Shown: positions 30,249 through 38,815, counted from the first letter of the stretch. The stretch is 64,000 bases of DNA from Janibacter limosus (GCF_004295485.1 NZ_CP036164.1:558001-622000); one strand, 5' to 3'. Numbers and translations are program-made. Notes: a model not told the origin generated them from the sequence alone.

Positions 30249-30354
30249 GGAGGTATACGCGCGGACGAAAGGTCGGCGAGCTCCCTTCCAACCAGCGCCT
30301 CTGATCTTCCAGTGGATGCCGACTCGCCCAGGAATCGTCCGCGCGTTTACCTCC
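30249..30354. repeat. 106-bp element with 20-nt terminal inverted repeats
   Basis: Arms 30249-30268 and 30335-30354 match at 19 of 20 positions. A second 10-bp inverted pair, 30242-30251 with 30287-30296, crosses it, so the pairing order is pseudoknot-like. It lies between the convergent genes add and deoC. Possibilities are a MITE-like remnant, a bidirectional terminator or a structured RNA. No target-site duplication was recognised. Confidence 0.6.
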
Positions 30355-30389
30355 ACCGGGTGGCTGGGGCCTCCACCGGGTGGCTGAGG
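30350..30389. repeat. Two tandem 20-bp repeats
   Basis: The unit CCTCCACCGGGTGGCTGGGG (30350-30369) is repeated at 30370-30389 with one change. Each unit contains the palindrome CCACCGGGTGG. It abuts the deoC stop codon at 30392. Confidence 0.75.
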
Positions 30390-30391
30390 CC

Positions 30392-31171
30392 TCAGTAGGT
30401 CGAGGAAGGCGCGGCGTCGGCGGTCCGGCCGGGCTCGGGGACGACCAGGCCCGCAGCGCCGACCTGCTCGGCCTCGGCCAGCAGACCGGCCGTGCTCGAG
30501 GTGCCGATGCGGGTGACGCCCTCGGCGGCCATCGCCAGCAGGGTCGGGATGTCGCGGACGCCGCCGGAGGCCTTGACCTCCATCTGCTGCGGGGTGTTGG
30601 CGCGCATCAGGGCGACGTCGGCGAGGGTGGCGCCGCCTCCGGCGAAACCCGTGGAGGTCTTGGTGAAGTCCGCGCCCGCGTCGGCGCTCGCCCGGCAGGC
30701 GTCGATCTTGGCGCGCTCGTCGAGCAGCGCGGTCTCGAAGATCACCTTGACGATGACCCCGGCTGCGTGACCGACCTCGACGACCGCGGCGATGTCGTCA
30801 CGCACGGCGGTGACGTCCCCACCCCGCAGACGGCCGATGTTGAGGACCATGTCCAGCTCGGTGGCGCCGTCGGCCAGCGCCTGCCGCGACTCCGCGACCT
30901 TGGCGGCCGTCGAGGTCGTGCCGTGGGGAAAGCCGATGACCGTGCACACGCGCGTCGGGCTCCCTTCGACCTCGGCGATGGTGGCCTTGGCGAGGGCCAC
31001 ATCGCTCGGCCGCACGCAGACGCTCCAGATGCGCTGGGCGGCGAGCTCGCGGACAGAGTCCGCGACCTCGTCCGGGGTCAGCTCCGGCTTGAGCAGGGCG
31101 TGGTCGATCAGGTCGGCGACGTCCTGGACGGACAGCGTCGAGCCGGGGGCGAAGGGGGGACGACGAGTCAT
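30392..31171 (-). CDS. deoC: Deoxyribose-phosphate aldolase
   Basis: 259 aa. Cleaves 2-deoxyribose-5-phosphate to glyceraldehyde-3-phosphate and acetaldehyde, completing deoxynucleoside catabolism. DHALLKPELT (about 23-32), CTVIGFPHG (about 76-84), ELDMVLNIGRL (about 104-114), VKVIFETALL with a Schiff-base-region lysine, and DFTKTSTGF with the catalytic lysine (about 168-176), then VKASGG. Leaderless context: TAGGGT lies 6 nt before the ATG, inside the 3' end of the upstream IMPACT gene. The GSP and EG codons at 30962 use GAA-GGG to form the repeat motif. Confidence 0.95.
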   Translation of the reverse strand: MTRRPPFAPGSTLSVQDVADLIDHALLKPELTPDEVADSVRELAAQRIWSVCVRPSDVALAKATIAEVEGSPTRVCTVIGFPHGTTSTAAKVAESRQALADGATELDMVLNIGRLRGGDVTAVRDDIAAVVEVGHAAGVIVKVIFETALLDERAKIDACRASADAGADFTKTSTGFAGGGATLADVALMRANTPQQMEVKASGGVRDIPTLLAMAAEGVTRIGTSSTAGLLAEAEQVGAAGLVVPEPGRTADAAPSSTY

Positions 31172-31175
31172 GAGA

Positions 31176-31811
31176 TCACCCTAGGTGGTCGACCCAGCGC
31201 GACCCCACCTGGCGGGCCTGCCCCGCACCCGTAGTGAGCTCGGCGACGAGCGGAGCAAGCGCCTCCTGGTCATCGGCCGGCACACCGAGCCGCAGGGTCA
31301 CCTCGGCGCCGTACTCGGTGTCGAGCACATGGACCCCGCGGGAGCGCAGCTCGTGCTCGAGCCTCCCGGCCTCGGTGTGCGCGACGACCAGTTCGTGCTC
31401 GAGCACCAGGGCCCGGCGCAGGGTGCCCACGGCATCCAGCCCGGCCCGGACCGAGTCGCCGTAGGCCCGCACGAGCCCACCGGTCCCCAGCAGGACCCCG
31501 CCGAACCAGCGCGTGACCACCGCGACCACGTCAGAGACCTCGTGGCCCATGAGGACCTCGAGCATCGGGGCGCCCGCCGTGCCCGACGGCTCGCCGTCGT
31601 CCGAGGACCTGGCGATCTCGCCACCGGGCCCGATGACGAAGGCCGAGCAGTGGTGGCGCGCGTCCCAGTGCTGCCTGCGCAGCCTCTCGACCACGGCCCG
31701 CGCGTCGTCCTCCGACTCCACCCGCTCGAGGGTGCACAGGAACCGGGAGCGCTTGACCTCCAGCTCGGCCTCGCCGTCGCGGGCGATCGTGAGGTAGGAC
31801 GTGGTGGTCAT
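31176..31811 (-). CDS. IMPACT/YigZ family protein
   Basis: 211 aa. The N-terminal UPF0029/IMPACT domain shows VKRSRFLCTLERVESEDDAR (about 20-39), WDARHHCSAFVIG (about 50-62), RSSDDGEPSGTAGAPML (about 69-85) and VVTRWFGGVLLGTGGLVRAYG (about 100-120). The last 60 residues are the DUF1949-like ferredoxin fold. The biochemical role in bacteria is not settled; a link to translation or stress is proposed for eukaryotic IMPACT. Lies between the kinase and deoC on the same strand. Confidence 0.88.
   Translation of the reverse strand: MTTTSYLTIARDGEAELEVKRSRFLCTLERVESEDDARAVVERLRRQHWDARHHCSAFVIGPGGEIARSSDDGEPSGTAGAPMLEVLMGHEVSDVVAVVTRWFGGVLLGTGGLVRAYGDSVRAGLDAVGTLRRALVLEHELVVAHTEAGRLEHELRSRGVHVLDTEYGAEVTLRLGVPADDQEALAPLVAELTTGAGQARQVGSRWVDHLG
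31178..31183 (-). promoter_or_regulatory. -10 box TAGGGT for deoC (leaderless)
   Basis: On the minus strand TAGGGT is followed by 6 nt and ATG 31171. It overlaps the last bases of the IMPACT-family gene, giving deoC a promoter of its own. Confidence 0.5.
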
Positions 31812-31818
31812 CGGTGCG

Positions 31819-32436
31819 TCAGGCTCCGGACAGCTCGCGCTCGGCCCGGGTCGGCGTCGCGCACCGGGCGCCGAGCGCCTCGTGCCGGGCCACGACCCGC
31901 GGCTCGTCGCGCATGAGCACGAGCCCGCGACGCACGAGTGTCAGCGGCGGTTTGCGGCGCTCCTTCAGGTCCCGCGCCAGCCGGAGGAAGAAGGTCTTGA
32001 GCCGGTGGTGGCGGATGCACCACGCCGAGTGCAGCAGACCCGCGGCACGCAGCGCCGGGATCGCCTCGGCGGCGAAGATCCCCTCCGCGATGACGAGGTC
32101 GTCCGGGAGCGCGGTGATCGTGTGCTGCCCCACGGCCCGGGAGACGCTGATGTCGTAGACGGGCATGGCCGCCGTGCCCGTCGTGAGGAGGGTGCGCAGG
32201 GCGACGATCGCCGCGTCCTCGTCCCAGCTGTCGGGGTGGTCCCAGTCGATCATTCCGAGCTCCGCGCTCACCGGCAGGCCCGGTGCGTCGGCGTCCTTGT
32301 AGAAGTCGTCGAGCCGCACGACCGGCCAGCCATGGGCCCGGCGCAACCGGTCCGCCAGCCGCGACTTGCCCGACCCGCTCGGCCCGGCGAGCACCACGAC
32401 ACGGCCGTGGGGGAGGGACGGGGCAGGCGTGGGCAC
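31819..32436 (-). CDS. Uridine kinase-like P-loop kinase
   Basis: 205 aa. P-loop GPSGSGKSRLADRL (about 18-31), VRLDDFYKD (about 44-52) and DWDHPDSWD (about 67-75) match uridine kinase/phosphoribulokinase-type enzymes. Later, VIAEGIFAAE matches the substrate-binding block. It would phosphorylate imported uridine or cytidine. GTG 32436 chosen because the reading frame becomes family-like from there and it lies 11 bp after the phosphohexomutase stop. A CGAAGGG copy (32436) overlaps the start region. The exact nucleoside is inferred from context. Confidence 0.8.
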   Translation of the reverse strand: MPTPAPSLPHGRVVVLAGPSGSGKSRLADRLRRAHGWPVVRLDDFYKDADAPGLPVSAELGMIDWDHPDSWDEDAAIVALRTLLTTGTAAMPVYDISVSRAVGQHTITALPDDLVIAEGIFAAEAIPALRAAGLLHSAWCIRHHRLKTFFLRLARDLKERRKPPLTLVRRGLVLMRDEPRVVARHEALGARCATPTRAERELSGA

Positions 32437-32447
32437 GAAGGGAGAGT

Positions 32448-34205
32448 CTAGAGGGCGGTCAGCCCCTCCATGGCGGCGCGTACAGCGGCCAGGCGCCGGG
32501 CGGCCCGCTCGCGCGCGCCCGTCAGGTCCTCGGGGCCGGCGACCGGCTCGATCGCCTCGAGGTAGACCTTGAGCTTGGGCTCGGTGCCGGAGGGTCGCAC
32601 GATGATCCGCGAGTCGTCGGCCAGGAGGTAGCGCAGACCTTCGGTGGGCGGCAGGCCCCCGGCACCGGCGGCCAGGTCCTCGGCGCTCGCCACCGGCGAC
32701 CCGGCGACCTCGGCCGGTGGGGACTGCCGCAGTCGGGCCATGATCCGGCCGATGTCCGCGAGGTCCTCGACGCGGATGGAGAAGGCATCGGTGGTGTGGA
32801 CGCCGAGCTGGGTGTGCAGGTCGTCGAGGACCGACTGGAGGGTCCTCCCTTCGGCCTTGAGGATCGCGGCGAGCTCGGCGATGAGCAGCGCGGCGGAGAT
32901 CCCGTCCTTGTCCTTGACGAGGTCGGGCGCGACGCAGTAGCCGAGCGCCTCCTCGTAGCCGTAGTGCAGGCCCTCTACGCGGGCGATCCACTTGAAGCCC
33001 GTGAGGGTCTCCTCGTGGGGGACGCCCGACTGACGGCACATCGCGGCCAGCAGGCGCGAGGAGACGATGGAGCTGGCCATCCGGCGGCCCTCGGGCACGC
33101 CGCGCATCAGCAGGTGCGAGGCGAGCAACGCACCCAGCTCGTCGCCGCGCAGCAGTCGCCAGCCACCCTCGACCGCGGTGTCGGGGACGGCGACCGCGCA
33201 CCGGTCGGCGTCCGGGTCGTTGGCGATGACGAGGTCGGGCTGCTGCTCACGAGCCGCCATCAGGGCGGCATCCAGGGCGCCGTCCTCCTCGGGGTTGGGG
33301 AAGGCGACCGTCGGGAAGTCGGGGTCGGGCTCGGCCTGCGACGCCACCTTGCTCGGTGCGGCGAACCCGGCTCGGACGAAGGCCCGCTCGACCGTCGCGT
33401 CACCGACCCCGTGGAGCGCCGTGTGCAGGACGGTGATGTCGCGCGGGGTGTCCGCCGCGACCACGCCGGCCACCGCGTCGAGATAGGCCTCGAGCAGCTC
33501 GTCGCCGAGGACCTCCCACCCGGCCTCCGCCCGGGGGACCGATGCGACGGTCGCGACGCGCGCGATCTGCGCGGCGATCTGCTCGTCGCTCGGCGGCACG
33601 ATCTGGCTGCCGTCGCCGAGGTAGACCTTGTAGCCGTTGTCCTGCGGAGGGTTGTGGCTCGCGGTGACCATGACGCCCGCGTCGGCGCCGAGGTGCCGGA
33701 TGGCGAAGGCCAGCACCGGCGTGGGCAGCGGCTCGGGCAGCAGCACCGCGCGGCCACCGGCCCCGACGACGACCGCGGCCGTGTCGGTGGCGAAGGCATC
33801 GGAGTTGTGGCGGGCGTCGCGACCGATGACGACGAAGGCGCCGCCCAGAGGTGCGACGGAGTGGGTCCCACGTTCCGCGTGGGCGCCTCGAAGGGGGGAG
33901 TCCGTCACGGTCTTGAGGTGGGCCACCAGGCCCGCGGCGGCGCGGATGACGACGGCGCGGTTCATCCGGTGCGGGCCGGCGCCGAGGGCACCGCGCAGTC
34001 CGGCGGTGCCGAACTGGAGCAGGCCGGTGAAGCGGTCGGTGAGGTCGGCGACCGCGGTGGGGTCACCCCCTTCGGCAGCAGCGATGACCGCCTCGAGCTC
34101 TGCGCGGGTGGCCGGGTCGGGGTCGTCGGCGGCCCACTCGCGGGCGGCGCCGACGAGGTCGTCGATGGCGCCCGTGCTGGTGTGGCGAGCCGCGTACTCG
34201 ACCAT
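32448..34205 (-). CDS. Phosphohexomutase (phospho-sugar mutase)
   Basis: 585 aa, alpha-D-phosphohexomutase superfamily (PgcA/PMM2-like long form). GTAGLRGALGAGPHRMN (about 71-87), the catalytic phosphoserine loop MVTASHNPPQDNGYK (about 180-194), metal site NDPDADRCAV (about 340-349), the sugar-specificity loop and the C-terminal RPSGTEPKLKVY. The context with PNP and nucleoside kinases suggests it may interconvert pentose- or hexose-1- and 6-phosphates (phosphopentomutase role), but phosphomannomutase/phosphoglucomutase activity is equally possible. ATGA overlap with the PNP gene. The EGR codons at 32847 are GAA-GGG-AGG. Confidence 0.88.
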   Translation of the reverse strand: MVEYAARHTSTGAIDDLVGAAREWAADDPDPATRAELEAVIAAAEGGDPTAVADLTDRFTGLLQFGTAGLRGALGAGPHRMNRAVVIRAAAGLVAHLKTVTDSPLRGAHAERGTHSVAPLGGAFVVIGRDARHNSDAFATDTAAVVVGAGGRAVLLPEPLPTPVLAFAIRHLGADAGVMVTASHNPPQDNGYKVYLGDGSQIVPPSDEQIAAQIARVATVASVPRAEAGWEVLGDELLEAYLDAVAGVVAADTPRDITVLHTALHGVGDATVERAFVRAGFAAPSKVASQAEPDPDFPTVAFPNPEEDGALDAALMAAREQQPDLVIANDPDADRCAVAVPDTAVEGGWRLLRGDELGALLASHLLMRGVPEGRRMASSIVSSRLLAAMCRQSGVPHEETLTGFKWIARVEGLHYGYEEALGYCVAPDLVKDKDGISAALLIAELAAILKAEGRTLQSVLDDLHTQLGVHTTDAFSIRVEDLADIGRIMARLRQSPPAEVAGSPVASAEDLAAGAGGLPPTEGLRYLLADDSRIIVRPSGTEPKLKVYLEAIEPVAGPEDLTGARERAARRLAAVRAAMEGLTAL

Positions 34206-35023
34206 CAGATGCGCCCGACGACGCTCGCCAGGAGGGTCCCGCAGCGTTCCGCTGCAGCCTGCCCGGCGGCCACCACCTCGTCGTGCGCGAGGGGCGCGTC
34301 GCTGATGCCGGCTGCGGCATTGGTGACGAGGGAGACGCCCAGCAGCTCCAGTCCGGCCTCGCGAGCGGCGATGGCCTCCAGCGCCGTGCTCATGCCGACG
34401 AGGTCGGCACCGAGGATCCCGGCCATGCGCACCTCGGCCGGCGTCTCGTAGTGGGGGCCGGGGAACTGGGCGTAGACGCCCTCGTCGAGGCCGGGATCGA
34501 TCTCACGGGCCAGCCCACGCAGGCGGGGCGAGTACAGGTCGGTGAGGTCGACGAAGTTGGCCCCCTCGATCGGGGAGGTCGCCGTGAGGTTGATGTGGTC
34601 GCTGATGAGGACGGGGGTGCCCGGCGCCCACTCCGGGCGCAGCCCGCCGCACCCGTTGGTCAGGACGATCGCCCGGCAGCCGGCGGCCGCCGCGGTGCGC
34701 ACGGCGTGCACGACGGAGCGCACGCCGCGGCCCTCGTAGAAGTGGGTGCGGGTGCCGAAGACCAGGGCACGACGGCCCGTGCCCGCGATGTCGATCGAGC
34801 GCATCTGCCCGGAGTGCCCGGCGACGGCCGCGGCCGCGAAGCCCGGCACCTCGGCCTGCTCGACGGTGGCGACGGTCTCCCCGACGAGGTCGGCGGTCTG
34901 CCCCCAGCCGGACCCGAGGACGAGGGCGATGTCGTGGCTCGCGACGCCGGTGCGCTCGGCGATCACCGCCGCGGCGTCACGGGCGAGGGCGAAGGGGTCC
35001 TGGCTGTCGGTCTGCTCGGTCAC
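34205..35023 (-). CDS. punA: Purine-nucleoside phosphorylase
   Basis: 272 aa, trimeric PNP family (PNP/MTAP). Phosphorolysis of inosine and guanosine. [14 protein letters not shown] (about 34-47), [20 protein letters not shown] (about 90-100), [16 protein letters not shown] (about 121-136), [16 protein letters not shown] (about 205-220) and [15 protein letters not shown], then VTNAAAGIS. All blocks of the family are present. GTG start. It is leaderless, with TAGATT six bases upstream. First gene of the minus-strand run PNP, mutase, kinase, IMPACT, deoC. Confidence 0.93.
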   Translation of the reverse strand: MTEQTDSQDPFALARDAAAVIAERTGVASHDIALVLGSGWGQTADLVGETVATVEQAEVPGFAAAAVAGHSGQMRSIDIAGTGRRALVFGTRTHFYEGRGVRSVVHAVRTAAAAGCRAIVLTNGCGGLRPEWAPGTPVLISDHINLTATSPIEGANFVDLTDLYSPRLRGLAREIDPGLDEGVYAQFPGPHYETPAEVRMAGILGADLVGMSTALEAIAAREAGLELLGVSLVTNAAAGISDAPLAHDEVVAAGQAAAERCGTLLASVVGRI

Positions 35024-35029
35024 AGCCGC

Positions 35030-35035
35030 AATCTA
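35030..35035 (-). promoter_or_regulatory. -10 box TAGATT for purine-nucleoside phosphorylase
   Basis: On the minus strand TAGATT is followed by exactly 6 nt and GTG 35023. The same hexamer and spacing precede the response regulator at 43982. Confidence 0.55.
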
Positions 35036-35048
35036 CAAGGGTGGTTGG

Positions 35049-36464
35049 ATGGGTGGCGTGACTCGAACCAGCTCAGTTGTGATCCTCGGCGGCGGACCCG
35101 GTGGCTACGAGGCAGCACTCGTCGCCGCGCACCTGGGGGCCGACGTCACCATCGTCGACCGCGACGGCATCGGGGGCGCCGCGGTGCTCACCGACTGCGT
35201 CCCGAGCAAGACCCTCATCGCGACCGCCGACTACCTCGGTGGCATCGAGACGGCGGCCGACCTCGGTGTCCACCTCGAGGACCACGAGGGTGACGTCGCC
35301 ACGCAGACCGTCGCCGAGCTCGACGCGATCAACCGTCGGGTGCTCAGCCTCGCGGCCGCCCAGTCGGCGGACATCTCGGAGCGGCTGGCCGAGGTCGGTG
35401 TGCGGGTTGTCCCCGGGGCCGGTCGGCTGGCCGCCCCGGGTGAGGTCGTCGTCGAGGGCGAAGGGGGGACCCCCGAGACCCTCCACGCGGACGTGGTCCT
35501 GGTGAGCACCGGTGCGACGCCACGGGTCCTGCCCACCGCGCAGCCCGACGGGGAGCGGATCCTCACCTGGCAGCAGATCTACGCGCTGCCGCAGATCCCC
35601 GACAAGCTGATCGTCGTCGGCTCGGGAGTCACGGGCGCCGAGCTGGCGCAGGCCTACCTCGGTCTGGGCACCGATGTCACGCTCATCTCCTCGCGCGACC
35701 TCGTCCTGCCCGGCGAGGACCAGGACGCGGCCGCGGTCATCGAGGACGTCTTCCGCCGCCGCGGCATGACGGTGCTCAACCGCTCACGGATGGCCTCCGC
35801 GGAGCGTCGCGGCGACGGGGTCGTCGTCACCCTCGAGGACGGTCGCGAGGTCGAGGGCAGCCACGTCCTCATCGCGGTCGGCGCCGTGCCCAACACGAGC
35901 GGCATCGGCCTCGAGGACATCGGCGTCGAGCTCAGCGAGTCCGGGCACATCGTCACCGACCGGGTCTCGCGCACCTCGGTGCGTGGCGTCTACGCCGCCG
36001 GCGACTGCACCGGTGTCTTCGCGCTCGCCTCGGTCGCGGCCATGCAGGGCCGCACGGCGATGGCGCACGCACTGGGTGACGCGGTGACCCCCCTTCGCCT
36101 CTCGGCGGTGTCGGCCAATGTCTTCACCGATCCGGAGATCGCGACCGTCGGGATGAGCGCCGCGGACGCGGCGGACAACTCCGACGTCGAGGCGGTCATG
36201 ATGCCTCTCTCCCGCAATGCCCGCGCCAAGATGCTCGGCATCGACGAGGGCTTCGTCAAGCTCTTCGCCTACCGGGGGACCGGCACGCTGCTCGGTGGGG
36301 TCGTCGTCGCACCGCGCGCCTCCGAGCTGATCTTCCCCGTGGCCATCGCGGTGCAGAACAGGCTGTCGGTCGACCAGGTGGCCTCGACCTTCACCGTCTA
36401 CCCCTCGCTCACCGGCACGCTCGCCGAGGCGGCCCGACGGCTGCACCCTCTCCACGGGGGGTGA
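35049..36464 (+). CDS. NAD(P)H-quinone dehydrogenase, LpdA-like flavoprotein
   Basis: 471 aa, pyridine nucleotide-disulfide oxidoreductase fold. FAD-binding VILGGGPGGYEAALVAAHLG (about 10-29), second Rossmann IVVGSGVTGAELAQAYLGLG (about 183), FAD contact VYAAGDCTG (about 315) and the C-terminal dimer domain. The position of the redox disulfide reads AVLTDCVPSK: only one cysteine, so no CxxxxC. This matches M. tuberculosis LpdA (Rv3303c), a quinone reductase, not a lipoamide dehydrogenase. ATG 35049 has AAGGG 7 nt upstream; GTG 35058 is possible. Diverges from PNP. Confidence 0.88.
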   Translation: MGGVTRTSSVVILGGGPGGYEAALVAAHLGADVTIVDRDGIGGAAVLTDCVPSKTLIATADYLGGIETAADLGVHLEDHEGDVATQTVAELDAINRRVLSLAAAQSADISERLAEVGVRVVPGAGRLAAPGEVVVEGEGGTPETLHADVVLVSTGATPRVLPTAQPDGERILTWQQIYALPQIPDKLIVVGSGVTGAELAQAYLGLGTDVTLISSRDLVLPGEDQDAAAVIEDVFRRRGMTVLNRSRMASAERRGDGVVVTLEDGREVEGSHVLIAVGAVPNTSGIGLEDIGVELSESGHIVTDRVSRTSVRGVYAAGDCTGVFALASVAAMQGRTAMAHALGDAVTPLRLSAVSANVFTDPEIATVGMSAADAADNSDVEAVMMPLSRNARAKMLGIDEGFVKLFAYRGTGTLLGGVVVAPRASELIFPVAIAVQNRLSVDQVASTFTVYPSLTGTLAEAARRLHPLHGG

Positions 36465-36521
36465 AGCGCGGCTAGGGTCGATGCAGGGCCGACCGCCGGC
36501 CCGGTGTCGAGAGGGCCGAGC

Positions 36522-36863
36522 ATGAGCAACAACCCGCAGAAGTTCAACGGTGGCGAGTACGTCGACAAGGCGCGTGACGCGGCCAGGGACAACCCTGACA
36601 AGGCGCGCAGCGCGATCGACAAGGTCCAGGAGGCGGCCAACCGGCGCACCGGTGGCAAGTTCGGGTCGCTGATCGAGAAGGCTGGCGACTTCGTCGAGGA
36701 CAAGCTCGGTCTGCCGGCGGAGACGAAGGACGAGCCCCGCGCCGACCCCAAGGCCGACTCGTCCGCCGAGCCCAAGGCCGAGCCGACGCCGGAGCCCCAG
36801 GCCGAGCCGGCCCAGCCCGAGGGTCAGTCGGACTCGACGGGACCGGGCAAGCTGCCCGGCTGA
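36522..36863 (+). CDS. MT0933-like antitoxin-domain protein
   Basis: 113 aa. The first 65 residues match the actinobacterial MT0933/Rv0909 antitoxin pattern: YVDKARDAARDNPDKARSAI, then DKVQEAANRRTGGKFGSLI with the conserved RTGGK(F/Y). The remainder is a charged Pro/Ala/Glu tail with repeated EPKAEP units. No toxin gene is adjacent: the next gene is the convergent MFS transporter, with a 40-bp overlap. TAGGGT near 36472 is a possible -10. Whether it acts as an antitoxin, or is a stress-induced CsbD-like soluble protein, is uncertain. Confidence 0.7.
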   Translation: MSNNPQKFNGGEYVDKARDAARDNPDKARSAIDKVQEAANRRTGGKFGSLIEKAGDFVEDKLGLPAETKDEPRADPKADSSAEPKAEPTPEPQAEPAQPEGQSDSTGPGKLPG

Positions 36864-38815
36864 TCCAGCTGCAGGTCCACGGTCAACGACTGACCGCCGA
36901 CCGTGAGGATCTGGCTGCGGCTCGTCCCCACACCACGGTCGACGGCGGTGAGGTCGTACGAGCCCGCCGCAGGCAACGGCAGGCGGTAGCGCCCTTCGTC
37001 ATCGGTGCGCACCCACGAGACCGAGCCGCCGGTGCGCTTGGTGATGACGACCGACGCACCGGGGCGGAGCCTGCCGCGCTCGTCGGTGACCTTGCCGCTG
37101 ACCGTGAGGCGGTCGGTCATGACGAAGGGGGACAGCCGCTGGCTGTCGGTGAGGTCGACATAGGCCGACACCGGTGACCAGCCCGGGGCGGTGGCCACGA
37201 GCAGGTGGCGGATCGGGCCCCCCGTCGCGACGCTGAAGTCACCTGCGGAGTCGGTGTGCGACCAGTCCATGTGGCTGCCACGGCCCCCCATCACGGTGAC
37301 GACGGCGCCGCCGATCCCCCTTCCCTGGGCGTCGACGACCTGGCCGCGCACCACGTGGTCGGCGGTCAGGGACTCGGGGGAGCGGGTGTCGCCCTCGGCG
37401 AGCCGTCGGCGGGCGAAGGGCAGGACGAGTCCGAGGCTCACGACCGAGGCGCCAGCGGCCAGGACGAACATCGTCGCCATGCCACCGAAGGTCGGGAAGG
37501 CGCTGCCGCTGGTGATCGTCGCCGCGAGGACGGCGGCGGTGACCGCGCTGGCGGTCGAGGTCCCGACGGAGCGCAGCAGGGTGTTGAGCCCGTTGGCCGC
37601 GGCCGTCTCGGTGACGGGCACGGACTGCATGATCAGTGTCGGCAGCGCCGAGTAGGCCAGCGCGGTGCCCACGGTGACGACGACGGTGCCTATGACCACC
37701 CACGCGATCGTGTCGCTGAACGGGATCCGGGCGAGGTACGACACGGCCATGATCGCGGCCCCCGCAGCGATGGCGATCTCGGCGCCGAAGCGCCGGGTCA
37801 CCCACCCTGAGAGAGGTGCGAGGACGCCGAAGGCGACCGCTGACGGGGCCATCCACAGCCCGGCGTGCAGGGCGTCGAGGCCCAGACCGTAGCCCGTCTC
37901 GACGGGGGTCTGCAGCTGCTGGGTCGACACGAGCATGTTGATGAACATCGCGAAGCCCATGAAGATCGAGATGGCGTTGGCGACCATGACGACGGGCTGT
38001 GCGGCCGTGCGGATGTCGACGAGGGGGCTGGGGATGCGCAGCTCGAGCGGGACGAAGACCGCGAGCAGCACGATGCCCGCGGCGAGGCAGCCGAGGGTCC
38101 GGGCATCGATCCAGCCCCAGTCGGAGCCCTTGGAGACCGCGAGCAGCAGCAGCACGAGCGCCAGGCTGAGCAGCACGGCACCTCGCACGTCGAAGGCTCC
38201 GGCCGTGCGGACATTGGACTCGGACACGGTGGCCAGGACGAGCCCGATCAGCAGCAGAGCGAGCACCCCGGGCAGCCACAGCACCACGTGCCAGTCGAAG
38301 GCCTCGGCGAGGAACCCGCCGAGGGGCAGGCCGACGCCGGCACCGATGGCCAGGGTCGCGCTCATCAGGGCGACGGCGAGCGGGACCTTGTCCGGGTCGA
38401 GCTCGTCGCGCATCGTGGCGATACCGATGGGCACGAGCGCCATGCCCATGCCCTGCAGGGCCCGGGCGAGGATGAGGAAGGGGAGCGAGGTCGACAGCCC
38501 GCCCACGAGCGCCCCGAGGGCGACGATCGCCAGGGTCACCAGGATCATCCGGCGCTTGCCGTACATGTCGGCCATGCGGGAGATGACCGGCGTGGCCACG
38601 GCACCGGCCACGAGGGTGGCGGTGATCATCCACGACGCATTGCCGGCGGTGGTGCCGATGAGGCCGGGCAGGTCGGGGACGAGAGGAAGCACCATCGTCT
38701 GCTGGAGCGAGACGACGGTGCCGCACAGGGCGAGGACCGCGATGACGACGCCGCCCCCGCCACGCCCGGTGGGCGTGGCGGGGGCGGCGTCGATGCTCGA
38801 GGTGCTGGCGCTCAT
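36824..38815 (-). CDS. MFS transporter with C-terminal carboxypeptidase-regulatory-like tail
   Basis: 663 aa. Residues about 20-480 form a 14-helix DHA2-type drug/proton antiporter: RMADMYGKRRMILVTLAIVA (motif A-like, about 79-98), LILARALQGMGMALVPIG and GAGVGLPLGGFLAE (motif C-like). After the last helix come two beta-sandwich repeats (about 500-575 and 580-655) of CarboxypepD_reg/Cna-B type, for example GQVVDAQGRGIGGAVVTV and GKVTDERGRLRPGASVVI. An even helix count puts both on the cytoplasmic side. The start overlaps the carboxylase stop by ATGA. Substrate unknown. Confidence 0.88.
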   Translation of the reverse strand: MSASTSSIDAAPATPTGRGGGGVVIAVLALCGTVVSLQQTMVLPLVPDLPGLIGTTAGNASWMITATLVAGAVATPVISRMADMYGKRRMILVTLAIVALGALVGGLSTSLPFLILARALQGMGMALVPIGIATMRDELDPDKVPLAVALMSATLAIGAGVGLPLGGFLAEAFDWHVVLWLPGVLALLLIGLVLATVSESNVRTAGAFDVRGAVLLSLALVLLLLAVSKGSDWGWIDARTLGCLAAGIVLLAVFVPLELRIPSPLVDIRTAAQPVVMVANAISIFMGFAMFINMLVSTQQLQTPVETGYGLGLDALHAGLWMAPSAVAFGVLAPLSGWVTRRFGAEIAIAAGAAIMAVSYLARIPFSDTIAWVVIGTVVVTVGTALAYSALPTLIMQSVPVTETAAANGLNTLLRSVGTSTASAVTAAVLAATITSGSAFPTFGGMATMFVLAAGASVVSLGLVLPFARRRLAEGDTRSPESLTADHVVRGQVVDAQGRGIGGAVVTVMGGRGSHMDWSHTDSAGDFSVATGGPIRHLLVATAPGWSPVSAYVDLTDSQRLSPFVMTDRLTVSGKVTDERGRLRPGASVVITKRTGGSVSWVRTDDEGRYRLPLPAAGSYDLTAVDRGVGTSRSQILTVGGQSLTVDLQLDQPGSLPGPVESD

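Noticed and set aside
36522..38815. Toxin-antitoxin pair formed by the antitoxin-like gene and its neighbour
   Set aside because: The neighbour is a 14-helix transporter on the opposite strand, not a toxin.
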